64,000 bases of DNA from Rhodopseudomonas palustris HaA2 (GCF_000013365.1 NC_007778.1:992001-1056000); one strand, 5' to 3'. Counted from the stretch's first letter, positions 28,195-38,326 are shown. Numbers and translations are program-made. The notes: a model not told the origin generated them from the sequence alone.

Positions 28195-29115
28195 TTACTT
28201 CTCGGCCGGCTTCGCGTCGGCGACCACCGGGCGCACCGGGTCGCCTTCGCGCAGCAACGCGCCGGCACGGGCGACGATGATGTCGCCTTCCTGCAGGCCT
28301 TCGCGGATCTCGACATTGCCGCCGTTCATCAGCCCGACCTCGACGCGCTTGGTCTCGACCGTCTGGCGCCGCACCACCTGCACGACTGTGCCGGCCGAGC
28401 TGTAGAGCACGGCCGTCAGCGGCACCGAGATGCCGCAGCTTTCGCCGGTCTTGATCATCGCGCGGCCCGAGGCGTTGGACAACAGCCGCTTGGTCGAGCT
28501 GACGCCGACGAACACGCTGGCGAGCTGGCTGTTGGGCTCCACCGTCGACGACACGCGCCGCACCCGGCCTTCGATCTCGTCGGGCACCCCGACGATCTTG
28601 ACCGCGGCGGTCTGGTTGACCGCGAGCTGCGCGAGATTGCGCGTCGGCACCTGGCCGACCAGATCGAATTCGCTGCGCGCGATGATGGTGTACAACGCTT
28701 CGCCCTTCGCCGAGGCCGGCGATCCGATCACCGCGGTGGAGCTGGAGACGAGGCCCGCGACCGGCGCGGAGATCGTCGATCCGCTGTCGGGCCCGGCGAG
28801 TTTCGCCAACGCCTGGCCCTGCGCGACGATTTCGCCGGCGTCGGCCATCACCTCAGTGACCCGCGCGCCGGGGCGGTCGGGGCGGATCGAGATTTCGTCG
28901 CGTGGGATCAGGAAGCCGGAGACTTCGACGATCGCCGGAAAGCAGGATTTGGCCGCCTTCAGCACCGTCACCGCCTGGCCCTTGACCGCATTGGGCTCCG
29001 CCTCGTCGGCGGCGCGCGCCGGCAGCGCGGTCGCGCACAGTGTTGCGATCAGCAGAGCGCTCACGCCGCGCTGGAGAATGTCGCGGGCAGGGCCGTTCGC
29101 GATCCCAAAGTTCAT
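28195..29115 (-). CDS. RND efflux periplasmic adaptor protein, unpaired
   Basis: 306 residues from the ATG at 29115, chosen because AGAGGGTGTGACG precedes it; the ATG at 29154 is the alternative. The signal peptide ends ATALPARAADE. It has the membrane-fusion plan: a lipoyl-like half (ARVTEVMADAGEIVAQGQ and SGSTISAPVAGLVSSS), then beta-barrel segments, then REGLQEGDIIVARAGALLREG. Two Cys (AAKSCFPAIVE and GESCGISVP) sit at the same places as in the second adaptor at 38326-39294. No pump gene is next to it; the cyclase gene precedes it by about 90 bases. It may share the RND pump at 35144-38326. Confidence 0.82.
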   Translation of the reverse strand: MNFGIANGPARDILQRGVSALLIATLCATALPARAADEAEPNAVKGQAVTVLKAAKSCFPAIVEVSGFLIPRDEISIRPDRPGARVTEVMADAGEIVAQGQALAKLAGPDSGSTISAPVAGLVSSSTAVIGSPASAKGEALYTIIARSEFDLVGQVPTRNLAQLAVNQTAAVKIVGVPDEIEGRVRRVSSTVEPNSQLASVFVGVSSTKRLLSNASGRAMIKTGESCGISVPLTAVLYSSAGTVVQVVRRQTVETKRVEVGLMNGGNVEIREGLQEGDIIVARAGALLREGDPVRPVVADAKPAEK

Positions 29116-29203
29116 CGTCACACCCTCTGTCCCGTCCTGCATCCCGAATGACATGCAAGTCCGCCTGCAACTCTAATCATGCGGCGTCCGCCGCGCCAAG
29201 CGC

Positions 29204-31672
29204 TCACGACGCGCGGCCGGCGCTGGCCGCGGGGCGCGTCTCATGGGTGTCCGCAGCGGCGTCGGAGGTTTCACGCCAGCGCAGAATTTCGACGGCCGGT
29301 ATCGGGCGGCTGAAGCCTTTCAGCGTCAGCGGTTCGATCGGCTGCGCCTCGGCCCAGTCCTCGACCATCGCATAGGCGCGCTGGCTGACGATAATCTGGC
29401 CCGGCGCGGCTTCGGCGCACAGCCGCGAGGCGAGGTTGGTGACGCTGCCGATCGCGGCGTATTCCAGCCGGTGCTCGAAACCGACCTGGCCGATCGTCGC
29501 ATAGCCGACCGCGATGCCGATGCCGAAGCCGAGGCTGTGGCCGCGATGGCTCCATTTTTCGGTCAGCGTGGCCAGCGCGTCGCGCATCTCGACCGCCATC
29601 TTCACCGCGCGTCGGGTATGATCGGCGAACGGGATCGGGGCGTTGAACAGGATCATCACGCCGTCGCCGGCGAAGCGGTCGAGGGTGCCTTCGTAGCGGA
29701 AGATCAGTTCGCCCAAAGCTGCGTGATACTCGCGCAGCACGTTCATCGCCTCTTCCGGCTCGGAGGCTTCGGTGAAGGCGGTGAAGCCGCGCAGATCGCA
29801 GAACACCACGGTGACTTCGCGGCGATGGCTGTCGAGCAGTGCGTCATGGCCGTCGGAGGAGGCGATCAGTTGCGCCACCTGCGGCGCGAGGAAGCGCTCC
29901 AGCCGCCGGATCCGTTCGATCTCGCCGAGCTGCTTTTCGACGCGCTCCTCGAGTGAGCGATTCCAGTCTTTGAGCTGATCGGTCTGCTCCCGCAGTTGCG
30001 CCGCCTGAAGCTGCACGGTGTCGTGGGCGCTGGCCAGTTCGCGGCCCTTGTGGTCGACCTCGCGGAACAGCCGGGCGTTGCGCATCGCCAGTTCCGATTG
30101 ATGCGCGAAGGTGCGCATCAGCCCGATCAGATTGTCGGCAAAGTCGCCGGCGCTGCGCCGCAGCACCACCAGCGCGCCGAGCGCGCCGTGCTGGTCGAGC
30201 AGCGGCACCACCAGCACCGAGGCGAAGCCGGCGGCGAGCGCGAGCGCCTTCAGAGGATGGTCGGGCGCGGCGGACAGATCCGGCACCGCGATCGGCTGGC
30301 CGGACTGCGCGGCGTCGCCGAGCACGCTGCCGTCGGCGTCGATCGACGCATAGGCCACGCCGCCGTCGGTCGGCGGGTCGATGCCCTTGGCTTCGGCGAG
30401 ATCGAACCGCCGCTGCAGCGGATCGTAGCTGAAGATCAGCACCGCATCGGCGCGGGTGATCTCCAGCGCCCGCGCCGCCACCGTCGGTAGCACCGCATCG
30501 AGATCGAGCGAGGAGGCGATGGCGCGGCCGACTTCTTCCAGCGCCTTCAGTTCGTTGATCGACCGCTCGAGGTCGCGGGTGCGCTCCTCGACCTTGCTTT
30601 CGAGCCCCGCATAGGTCTCCCGCAATTGGCCGGCCATGCTGTTGAACTGATCGGACAGCTCTTCCAGCTCGTCGCCGGTGCGGACTTCGATGCGCTGGCC
30701 GAAATCGCCGCCGCCGAGCCGGCTGGCGCCGGCGCGCAGCGCGTCGATCGGCACCAGCATCCGCCGCGCCAGCAGCATGCTGGCGATGATCGCGACGATC
30801 AGGCCGAGCGCGATCAGGCCGGCGATTCGCAGCAGCACTTCGCCGATCGATGCGAAGGCCTGGCTGCGCGGCTGTTCGAACAGCACGAACCAGCCGAGCT
30901 TCGCCACCGGGCGCGACGCCACCAGCATCGCGTTGCCGTCGCCGTCCTGTCCCGACGCCAACGCCTGCGGCGGATCGCGCAACAGCGCGGCGACCTGACG
31001 CCGGCTCGCAATGTCGTCGCCGAGGGTGTCGCTGTCGCGCGAACTCGCCAGCAATCGGCCTGCGGGGTCGATCACATAGGCGATCCCGACCTTGCCGGCC
31101 TGGGCGTCGCCGACCAGTTCCGACAGAAACCGCAGGTCGATCTCGGCCACGGTGATCGCCGGGTCGCGTCCGGCATGCGCCACCGCGACGACGATGAACG
31201 GACGTCCGTTGCGGAAGCGGGTCTGGCCGATCGACACGCCGGTTTCGGCGGCCCGTGCGACCTGCGGATCGCGCCAGAATTCCTCGCCACCGCCCGGTCC
31301 CGTCGAGCGGGTCAGGCGCAGCGCCTCGCGGCCCTGGCCGTCGATCAGCGCGAGCTGGCTGATCGCCGGCACCTGCTGCATGAGCTGGGTGTAGTCGGTG
31401 CGGCGCTGCTCCAGCGTCTGCACGCTGGCGCGCGTGGTCCAACTGATCTGGCGCTCGAGCTCGGTCATCGCCTGCGCGATCCGCCGCGCGCTCGCTTCGG
31501 CCTTCTCCGCCATCGCGTCGATCAGCGCCGTGCGGGTCTGTCGATAGCTGAACCAGATTTCCAGCGCGCCGTTGACCGCGAGCACGAACACCACCAGCCC
31601 GACCAGCGACGTGACGTATTTCGCGAACAGGCCGCGACGTCGCGTTCGGGGGATGGTCTCGAGGCCGGGCAT
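29204..31672 (-). CDS. membrane adenylate/guanylate cyclase with HAMP and GAF domains
   Basis: 822 residues from the ATG at 31672 (AAAGGAACAG upstream). TM1 is near 17-37, followed by an extracytoplasmic sensor region, TM2 near 278-300 and HAMP near 300-350. A coiled coil, GAF domain (about 394-547) and second coiled coil lead to the class III cyclase domain (about 615-795). Catalytic features: VTVVFCDLRGFTAFTE with the first metal Asp, LDRFAGDGVMILFNAP with the second, and SVTNLASRLCAEA with the transition-state Asn and Arg. Arg replaces the usual Lys in front of the second metal motif, as in many bacterial members. It makes a cyclic nucleotide, most likely cAMP. The Crp/Fnr-type regulator at 34040 carries a nucleotide-binding signature. 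Confidence 0.9.
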   Translation of the reverse strand: MPGLETIPRTRRRGLFAKYVTSLVGLVVFVLAVNGALEIWFSYRQTRTALIDAMAEKAEASARRIAQAMTELERQISWTTRASVQTLEQRRTDYTQLMQQVPAISQLALIDGQGREALRLTRSTGPGGGEEFWRDPQVARAAETGVSIGQTRFRNGRPFIVVAVAHAGRDPAITVAEIDLRFLSELVGDAQAGKVGIAYVIDPAGRLLASSRDSDTLGDDIASRRQVAALLRDPPQALASGQDGDGNAMLVASRPVAKLGWFVLFEQPRSQAFASIGEVLLRIAGLIALGLIVAIIASMLLARRMLVPIDALRAGASRLGGGDFGQRIEVRTGDELEELSDQFNSMAGQLRETYAGLESKVEERTRDLERSINELKALEEVGRAIASSLDLDAVLPTVAARALEITRADAVLIFSYDPLQRRFDLAEAKGIDPPTDGGVAYASIDADGSVLGDAAQSGQPIAVPDLSAAPDHPLKALALAAGFASVLVVPLLDQHGALGALVVLRRSAGDFADNLIGLMRTFAHQSELAMRNARLFREVDHKGRELASAHDTVQLQAAQLREQTDQLKDWNRSLEERVEKQLGEIERIRRLERFLAPQVAQLIASSDGHDALLDSHRREVTVVFCDLRGFTAFTEASEPEEAMNVLREYHAALGELIFRYEGTLDRFAGDGVMILFNAPIPFADHTRRAVKMAVEMRDALATLTEKWSHRGHSLGFGIGIAVGYATIGQVGFEHRLEYAAIGSVTNLASRLCAEAAPGQIIVSQRAYAMVEDWAEAQPIEPLTLKGFSRPIPAVEILRWRETSDAAADTHETRPAASAGRAS

Positions 31673-31803
31673 TCTGTTCCTTTGCAGCCGCACAGCGCCG
31701 CTGACCGGCGGGCCGCGCGGGACCGGACTTGGTCTTATCACAGAATGCGGGGCGAGCGCTGCCGCGGGCTCGGCCCGGACGGGGGCGGGACGAGGAGGGC
31801 GGC

Positions 31804-33771
31804 CTATTGGCCGCGAAACAGCTGCTTCATGATCGCGTTCATGGCGGCATCGTTGTCGATGCGGTCGGCGGGCGGCGCACCGGGCTGTTGCGGCGGCGGC
31901 TGCGATGGCGTGGCGCCGGTGGACGGTCCGGCGGCGCCGCCGCTTTGCAGGCCCTGCTGGATCAGCCGGCCGATGCTTTCGCCGAGCGCGCCGCCGAGCG
32001 GATTGTCCGCCCCCGGTGCGCCGCCCGCGCTGCTGTTCGCGCCGCCGCCGAGCGCGCCGAACAGGCCCTTGCCCATCTGGCGCAGCCGCGCATAGGCCTG
32101 GTCCGGATTGTCGAGGATGCCGGCGGCATCGGGGAAGATCCGCGGCGACGCCCACGGCCCCTCGATCATCACCGGGATGCCAAGCCCGACCGGCTCGGCG
32201 GTCGGACCGGCTTGTGGTTCGCCGGGCGCGCTCTGGCCCTGCGTGGTCAGCACCAGCTTCGGCTCGACCTTGAGCGCCAGCGTTTTGGCACCGAGATCGA
32301 TGGTGCCGGCGCCGGTCATCCGCACCAGCGGCCCGGCCAGCGCGAGGTCGGCGGTCGCGGCCTTGCCCTGCGCGATCCGGAACGAGGCGCCGAGCTGCGT
32401 CAGGTCGGTGGCCTCGGTGCCGTTCTCCTGCCAGCCCGACAGCGTCGCGCTGGTCAGATTGCGGATCATCCGCGCGACGTTGAGGCCGCGGATCTCGCCG
32501 TCGCGGACATTGACGAAAGCGGTGCCGGCGAGGCTCGCCATGATCGCGCGCGGACTGTCGCCGCTGCCGCGCAGCGCCAGCTTCGCCTGCATCTTGCCGT
32601 CGATCCTGTCGAATTCGGCGAGCCCACTGAGCAGCGGCAGCGCCCGGACACCGTCGAGGTCGCCGCGCAGGCTGAACGACGGCGTCCGCTGCGAGGCGTC
32701 GATGCCGAGCTGGCCCTCCGCCTCGCCGCCATAGACGCCGATCTGCGAGAACTGCGCGGTGACCACGCCGCCGATGAGTTTGGCGTCGATCGACGCCGGG
32801 GCGAAATGCGCCGCGCCGAGATTGAGCGCGTTCGCCGACAGCCGCAGCTCGGCATCGACATAGTTCAACCCCGACAGATCGATCCGGGCGTCGCTCCACG
32901 GCGCGCCGGGGGGCTGCGCGGGCGTGCGCGGATGGCCGAGATCGAGCCGCTGGAAATCGAGATCGAGCTTGAGCCGCGGCTTGCCGGCGAGATCGGCCGA
33001 GGCCCAGCCGTTGAAGGCGCCGTCGCCGAGCGTGCCGGACAGGCCGTTGATCTGCAGCAGCGCGCCGCGCAGCCGGACCTCGGCCTTGGCCGCCAGCGGC
33101 GCGCGCAGCAGATCGGGCGCCTCGAGTTTGAGTTCGACAGGCACCGGCTGCGCATCCGCGGCGGGCGGAGACGCCTTGATGTCGAATGTCGCCGGCTTGC
33201 CGCCGAGCTGCGCGCCGCCGACCGCGCTGACGCGGCGCTCGGCATCGATCGTGATCTCGGCATTGATGCGCTCGATCCGGTCCTCGACGCGGTCCGCCGC
33301 ATTCGCCATCACCACGACGCCGTCTTCGACAATGACGCGGTCGATGACCGTGTCGATCTGTCGGCCGTTGCGGATGGCGGGCGACGGTGGCGACGAGGCG
33401 GTCGGCGCGCGCTCGCGGATCAGCGGGACGCGAAGCTCGGGCTTTGTCAGCGTCAGCTCGGTGACCCGTGGCTTGCCCGAGATCACGCTGCCGAGCGGCA
33501 GTTCGGCGCGGACGCGCCCGATGGTGAAGCGGCTGTCGGGATTGCGGTCGTTCGGATCCTGCAGCGTCACATCGTTCAGCGTGACGCTGAAGCCCGGAAA
33601 CAGGCTGATCTTGCTCGCGCCGCCGATCGCGAGCCGATAGCCGGTGTCGCGTTCGATGCGGGACTGGATCGCCGAGGTCACGGCACCGGACGGAATTCCG
33701 ACCACGACCAGCAGCACGGCCGCGACGACGATCACCGCGATCAGGATGCCGGCAAGCTTGCTGAGTTTCAT
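31804..33771 (-). CDS. AsmA family envelope protein
   Basis: 655 residues from the ATG at 33771 (GGGAAGTGGTC upstream). One N-terminal membrane anchor (AGILIAVIVVAAVLLVVVGI) is followed by a long periplasmic beta-rich region. The AsmA N-terminal motif ISLFPGFSVTLNDVTLQDP is near residues 60-80, and the AsmA_2 region LNVARMIRNLT is near residue 440. The tail (about 565-655) is Gly/Ala-rich low complexity. AsmA-like proteins form bridge-like lipid transfer structures between inner and outer membranes. It lies 131 bases upstream of the cyclase gene on the same strand and could be co-transcribed. Confidence 0.9.
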   Translation of the reverse strand: MKLSKLAGILIAVIVVAAVLLVVVGIPSGAVTSAIQSRIERDTGYRLAIGGASKISLFPGFSVTLNDVTLQDPNDRNPDSRFTIGRVRAELPLGSVISGKPRVTELTLTKPELRVPLIRERAPTASSPPSPAIRNGRQIDTVIDRVIVEDGVVVMANAADRVEDRIERINAEITIDAERRVSAVGGAQLGGKPATFDIKASPPAADAQPVPVELKLEAPDLLRAPLAAKAEVRLRGALLQINGLSGTLGDGAFNGWASADLAGKPRLKLDLDFQRLDLGHPRTPAQPPGAPWSDARIDLSGLNYVDAELRLSANALNLGAAHFAPASIDAKLIGGVVTAQFSQIGVYGGEAEGQLGIDASQRTPSFSLRGDLDGVRALPLLSGLAEFDRIDGKMQAKLALRGSGDSPRAIMASLAGTAFVNVRDGEIRGLNVARMIRNLTSATLSGWQENGTEATDLTQLGASFRIAQGKAATADLALAGPLVRMTGAGTIDLGAKTLALKVEPKLVLTTQGQSAPGEPQAGPTAEPVGLGIPVMIEGPWASPRIFPDAAGILDNPDQAYARLRQMGKGLFGALGGGANSSAGGAPGADNPLGGALGESIGRLIQQGLQSGGAAGPSTGATPSQPPPQQPGAPPADRIDNDAAMNAIMKQLFRGQ

Positions 33772-34039
33772 GACCACTTCCCAAGGCGCAATGTCGCGCG
33801 CGTGTATCGCTCGGCCGCGCCACGACGCACCGCGTATCGTGACGCGCGTCCGATGTGACCGATCGGATCAGGCGCGATCAAACCGGAATTTCGGATCGGC
33901 GGCGAGCCTCGTGTGCGGCGGCCGGGCAAAATACCGCAGTGAGAGCCGGACATTCTGTGACGCGTGGCACATTTTGTTTGAACCATTGTCCCTCTCACGC
34001 GGCTAAACGGTAAGTGACATTCTGGGGGCGATCATCGCG

Positions 34040-34720
34040 ATGAGTACGCAGGCCGAATTCGCGGTCATTCTGAAGCTGAATCCCTTGTTCGCCGATCTCG
34101 GTCCCGAGGAACTGCAGCGGATCGCCGGGCTGTGTCATACGCAGCAGCTCAATGCCGGCGAAATGTTGTTCCAGAAGGGTGACGACGGCGACGCGTTGTT
34201 CGGCGTGCGGCGCGGCCAGATCCGGATCGAGACCGGCGCCTCCGACGGCAGCCGGCTGACGCTGAATTTCCTCGGCCCCGGCGATTTGTTCGGCGAGGTC
34301 GCGGTGCTGGATGGCCAGAGCCGCACCGCCGACGCCACGGCCGGCGAACCCACTGAACTGTTCGTGCTGCGGCGTGACGATTTCCTCGGTCATCTCGAGC
34401 GCGAACCGAAGCTCGCGGTGAAACTGATCGCACTGCTGTGCCAGCGCATCCGCTGGATGAGCGAGCGCATGGAGGAATCGGTGCTGCAGCCGCTGCCGGT
34501 GCGGCTGGCCCGAAGACTGTGCGCGCTCGCGGCCGATTTCGGCGCCGAGGTGCACATCTCGCAGGAGCAGCTCGGCGTGTTCGTCGGCGCGGCGCGCGAG
34601 AGCGTCAACCGCCAGCTGCAGAGCTGGCGCAAGGACGGCATCCTCGATCTGCACCGCGGCCGCATCCTGCTGAAGAACATGGGCCGCCTGACGCAAGTCG
34701 CGCGCAGCCAGGAGCGCTGA
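34040..34720 (+). CDS. Crp/Fnr family transcriptional regulator with cNMP-binding signature
   Basis: 226 residues. The N-terminal sensory beta-roll contains FQKGDDGDALFGVRRGQIRI and GPGDLFGEVAVLDGQSRTADATA. The Glu of FGE and the Arg of SRTADATA are the residues that hold the sugar-phosphate of cyclic nucleotides in the phosphate-binding cassette. The C-terminal helix-turn-helix is ISQEQLGVFVGAARESVNRQLQSWRKD. There is no FNR-type Cys cluster. It is divergent from the AsmA gene, which is followed by the cyclase gene. Binding of cAMP or cGMP is inferred, not shown. Confidence 0.88.
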   Translation: MSTQAEFAVILKLNPLFADLGPEELQRIAGLCHTQQLNAGEMLFQKGDDGDALFGVRRGQIRIETGASDGSRLTLNFLGPGDLFGEVAVLDGQSRTADATAGEPTELFVLRRDDFLGHLEREPKLAVKLIALLCQRIRWMSERMEESVLQPLPVRLARRLCALAADFGAEVHISQEQLGVFVGAARESVNRQLQSWRKDGILDLHRGRILLKNMGRLTQVARSQER

Positions 34721-34740
34721 TCGGGAATCGACGACATCGT

Positions 34741-34790
34741 CGTCGTCATTCCGGGATGCGCTGCGGCGCAGGGCAGACCCGGAATCCATA
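34741..34790. repeat. half of a type C palindromic repeat
   Basis: gtcattccgggatgcgctgcgg followed by agacccggaatccata. It matches one arm of the elements at 50962-51080 and 55701-55848. Confidence 0.6.
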
Positions 34791-34867
34791 CGCACTGCGG
34801 GCCCGTCGAGGCCGCGCGTCGGATGTCAGCCGAAACCAGAGCGCTTCATCGACCTCGCGTGCAGAGT

Positions 34868-35008
34868 CGTCATCCTGAGAGCCTGCCCCGGACTTGATCC
34901 GGGGTGCGAGCGCAGCGAGCCTCGAAGGATGCGGCCCGCGTGCCTGCGGCCCATCCTTCGAGGCCCGCCGCCGCGCACAGCGCGGCCCAGCGGGCGCCTC
35001 AGGATGAC
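34868..35008. repeat. type A imperfect palindromic repeat
   Basis: Starts cgtcatcctgagagcctgcc and ends gcgcctcaggatgacg, with inner arms cctcgaaggatg and catccttcgagg. It carries an extra insert, ccccggacttgatccggggt, itself a small palindrome, near its left arm. Confidence 0.75.
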
Positions 35009-35143
35009 GGCGGCAACCGGATCGCGAGCGCTGATTCCATCAGAAGCAGAACGGCTCCAGGAATCATAGATTCCAGTTGTGCGCGCCGACGCGCAGCGTT
35101 CGCGACGCGCCATCAAATCGCCGATCGCGGCACTCCGGTTCGC

Positions 35144-38100
35144 TTACTTGCTTCGCCAGAACGACAGGCTCTTCGCCGGCGCGACGCTGGCCGGCGCGGC
35201 TGTGGCCGGCGCGGGCGTGGGGTTCGGCGGCGCGGGCGGGCCGGGCGTCCTGCCGGTATCTTCGTCGTCGCCGTGATGGGTGAGCAGCAATTTGCCGAAC
35301 CGCCAGAACAGCCGGCCGACATCGTCCATCATCATGAACATCGCGGGCACGAAGATCAGCGACAGCACCGTCGAGAAGATCAGGCCGCCGATCACCGCCA
35401 GCGCCATCGGCGAGCGGAATTCGCCGCCGGCGCCGAACGCCAGCGCGCTCGGCACCATGCCGGCCACCATGGCGATGGTCGTCATCACGATCGGCCGGGC
35501 GCGTTTCTGGCCGGCGTCGATCATCGCCGCTTCGCGAGGCTTGCCCTCGCGGATCGCCTCCAGCGCGAACTCGACCAGCATGATCGCATTTTTGGTGACG
35601 ATGCCCATCAACATCAGGATGCCGATCCACACCGGCGTGGTGAGCTGCTTGCCGGTGACCAGCAGCGCGGCGATCGCACCGCCGATCGACAGCGGCAGCG
35701 AGAACAGGATGGTGATCGGCTGCAGGAAGGTGCCGAACAGCAGCACCAGCACCGCATAGACCATCATCAGGCCGGCCGAGATCGCGGTGGCGAAGCCGTC
35801 CGAGAGTTCGTTCAGGCTTTCGGCGTCGCCGGAGGGGCTGACGCGGACGCCCTTCGGCAGCGATTTCATCACCGGCAGATCGTTGATCAGCTTGGTGGCG
35901 TCGCCGAGCGCGGCGTTGCCGACCAGATCGGCGGCCACGGTGGCCTGACGTTCGCGGTCGTAGCGGTTGATGCTGGTCGGGCCCTGGTCGAACTTGATGT
36001 CGGCGACCACCGACAGCGGCACCGAGCCGCGGCCGCCGAAGATCGGCACCTGGAGCTGCTCCAGCACGCCGAGCTCGCCGCGCGCGCCGTCCTCGAGCTG
36101 CACCCGGATCGGCACCAGCCGGTCGCCGGCGTCGAATTTGGCGAGCGCCGGGCCGACGTCACCGATGGTGGCGACGCGAATTGTTTCGGACAGGCTCTCG
36201 GTCGAGACGCCGAGCCGGGCGGCGAGATCGGCGCGCGGCTGGATCCGCAATTCGGGCCGGTCGAGCGAGGTCTCGGAGATCACGTTGGAGATGATCGGGA
36301 TGCGCTTCATCTGCGCCGCCAGTTCCTGGGCGACGTTGTTGACGATGTTGCTGTCGGCGCCGGTCACCACCAGCGAGATTGCGCGCAGGCCGTTTTCGTC
36401 GAGGAACCAATAGCGGATGTCGGGAATCTGGTCGAGATCCTTGCTGATCGCCAGTTCGAGGTCGCGCTGGGTGATCTTGCGGTCGCCCTTCGGCGTGTAG
36501 TTGATGATCAGCGAGGCGCGGCGGACCTCCTGGATGCCCGGCGGCACCCTTCCGCCGTCGACGAACACGCTGCGCACCTCGGGCCGCTGGCGCAACAGCG
36601 TGACGATCCGCTCGGTGGTCTTTTCGGTGGTGCGGATCTGGGTGCCGGGCGGCAGCTCCATCGCCATCACCGAGCGCGCGGTGTCCTGCGCCGGCAGGAA
36701 GCCCTGCGGCAGCAGCACGATGCTCCAGATCGACGCGGCGAACACCCCGAGCCCCATCAGCACCGTGAGGTAGTAGTGCTTCACCGACCACGTCACCATG
36801 CGGGTGTAGGCCTGCAGGACGCGGCCCGGCGGCTTCTCCTCGTGCGAGACGTTCTTGAGGAAATAGGCGGCGAGCACCGGCGTGATGAAGCGCGCCGCCA
36901 GCAGCGAGAAGAACACCTGCACCGAAACCGTGATGCCGAACTGCTTGAAGAACTGTCCGGCGATGCCGGACATGAAGCTCGCCGGCGCGAAGATCGCGAT
37001 GATGGTCAGCGAGATCGCGATCACCGCGAGGCCGATTTCGTCGGCGGCCTCGATCGCCGCCTGATAGGGCGATTTGCCCATCCGCATATGGCGGACGATG
37101 TTCTCGATCTCGACGATGGCGTCGTCGACCAGAATGCCGGTCGACAGCGTGATGGCGAGGAAGCTGACCAGGTTCAGCGAGAAGCCCAGCATGTCCATCG
37201 CCCAGAACGCCGGGAAGATCGACAGCGGCAGCGAGATCGCGGCGATCACGGTGGCGCGCAGGTCGCGCAGGAACAGGAACACCACGATCACCGCAAGGAT
37301 CGCGCCCTCGAACAGCGTCGAGATCGCGGCTTCGTAATTGCCTTTGGTGTAGTCGACCGAGGTGTCGATCAGCTTGAGATCGACGTCGGAATGCTGCGCC
37401 TTCAGGGCCTCGATCCGCTTCTGCACGGCTTCCGCGACCACGACGTCGCTGGCGCCCTTGGAGCGCTTGATGCCGAGCGCCACCACCGGCTCGCCGTTGA
37501 CGCGGGCGAAGGTGCGGCGGTCGGCGATGGTGTCGGTCACGGTGCCGAGGTCGTCGAGGCGGATTTCGCCGCCGGACGGCAGGCTGATCATGGTGCCGGC
37601 GAGGTCGTTCAGCGTTTTCGCGCCGGCCAAGGTGCGGATCGCCTGGTCGTTGCGGCCGATTTCGGCGCGGCCGCCGGCGAGGTCGACATTGGTGCCGCGC
37701 AGCCGTCGCGACACGTCGAGCGCGGTCAGGCCCGCGGCCTTCAGCCGGTCCGGATCGAGCGACACCAGGATCTCGCGCTCGACGCCGCCGATGCGCTCGA
37801 CCTGCGCCACGCCGCGCACGCCCTGCAGCGCGCGCTTGACCACGTCGTCGACGAACCACGACAATTGCTCCGGCGTCTTGCCGGGCGAGATCGCCGCGTA
37901 AGTGAGGATCGGCAGGCCGATCACGTCGACGCGCTGGATCAGCGGCTCGTTGACGTTCTGCGGCAGGTTGCTGCGGACCCTGGTGATGGCGTCCTTGATG
38001 TCGTTCAGCGCGCGGTCGGTGTTGGTCTCGAGCGCGAACTGAATCGTCGTGACCGACAGCCCGTCGGTGATCGACGAGGCAATGTGGCGGACGCCCTCGA

Positions 38101-38326
38101 CGCCGGAGACGCCGTCCTCGATGGTCTTGGTGACCTGCGCTTCCAGCTCGGCCGGGGCCGCGCCGAACTGCGCCACCGCCACCGAGATCACCGGGATGTC
38201 GGCGCTCGGCAGCCGCGTCACCGCGAGCTTGGTGAAGCTGATCCAGCCCAGCGCCAGCAGGATGATCGAGAACACGATCGAGGGCAGCGGATGCCGGATC
38301 GACCAGGAGGAGACGTTGAGGCCCAT
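35144..38326 (-). CDS. RND efflux transporter permease (AcrB/HAE1-like)
   Basis: 1060 residues, normal for the family. The N-terminus is SSWSIRHPLPSIVFSIILL. Inner-membrane helices frame two large periplasmic loops. TM4 shows LSTGILVDDAIVEIENIVRH, with the paired Asp residues of the proton relay (DD at positions near 410), and TM10 carries the conserved MGIVTKNAIMLVEFALEA with the relay Lys. The C-terminal tail is Pro/Ala-rich (GPPAPPNPTPAPATAAPA). It exports drugs, solvents or lipids with an adaptor and an outer-membrane channel. No TolC-type gene is nearby. Its ATG shares one base with the adaptor stop (TAATG). Confidence 0.93.
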   Translation of the reverse strand: MGLNVSSWSIRHPLPSIVFSIILLALGWISFTKLAVTRLPSADIPVISVAVAQFGAAPAELEAQVTKTIEDGVSGVEGVRHIASSITDGLSVTTIQFALETNTDRALNDIKDAITRVRSNLPQNVNEPLIQRVDVIGLPILTYAAISPGKTPEQLSWFVDDVVKRALQGVRGVAQVERIGGVEREILVSLDPDRLKAAGLTALDVSRRLRGTNVDLAGGRAEIGRNDQAIRTLAGAKTLNDLAGTMISLPSGGEIRLDDLGTVTDTIADRRTFARVNGEPVVALGIKRSKGASDVVVAEAVQKRIEALKAQHSDVDLKLIDTSVDYTKGNYEAAISTLFEGAILAVIVVFLFLRDLRATVIAAISLPLSIFPAFWAMDMLGFSLNLVSFLAITLSTGILVDDAIVEIENIVRHMRMGKSPYQAAIEAADEIGLAVIAISLTIIAIFAPASFMSGIAGQFFKQFGITVSVQVFFSLLAARFITPVLAAYFLKNVSHEEKPPGRVLQAYTRMVTWSVKHYYLTVLMGLGVFAASIWSIVLLPQGFLPAQDTARSVMAMELPPGTQIRTTEKTTERIVTLLRQRPEVRSVFVDGGRVPPGIQEVRRASLIINYTPKGDRKITQRDLELAISKDLDQIPDIRYWFLDENGLRAISLVVTGADSNIVNNVAQELAAQMKRIPIISNVISETSLDRPELRIQPRADLAARLGVSTESLSETIRVATIGDVGPALAKFDAGDRLVPIRVQLEDGARGELGVLEQLQVPIFGGRGSVPLSVVADIKFDQGPTSINRYDRERQATVAADLVGNAALGDATKLINDLPVMKSLPKGVRVSPSGDAESLNELSDGFATAISAGLMMVYAVLVLLFGTFLQPITILFSLPLSIGGAIAALLVTGKQLTTPVWIGILMLMGIVTKNAIMLVEFALEAIREGKPREAAMIDAGQKRARPIVMTTIAMVAGMVPSALAFGAGGEFRSPMALAVIGGLIFSTVLSLIFVPAMFMMMDDVGRLFWRFGKLLLTHHGDDEDTGRTPGPPAPPNPTPAPATAAPASVAPAKSLSFWRSK

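Larger units (their letters stand above)
34721..35143. other. 423-base gap holding palindromic repeats
   Basis: It contains one half of a type C element at 34741-34790 (cgtcgtcattccgggatgcgc to acccggaatccata) and a type A element at 34868-35008. The remainder has no open frame I can support. It separates the Crp/Fnr gene from the end of the convergent RND pump gene. Confidence 0.6.

Noticed and set aside
31673-33823. N-terminal extension of the cyclase frame through the AsmA gene
   Set aside because: The frame is open by chance upstream of 31672. The residues there are Arg/Ala/Gly-rich antisense-like sequence, and the ATG at 31672 has a good binding site.
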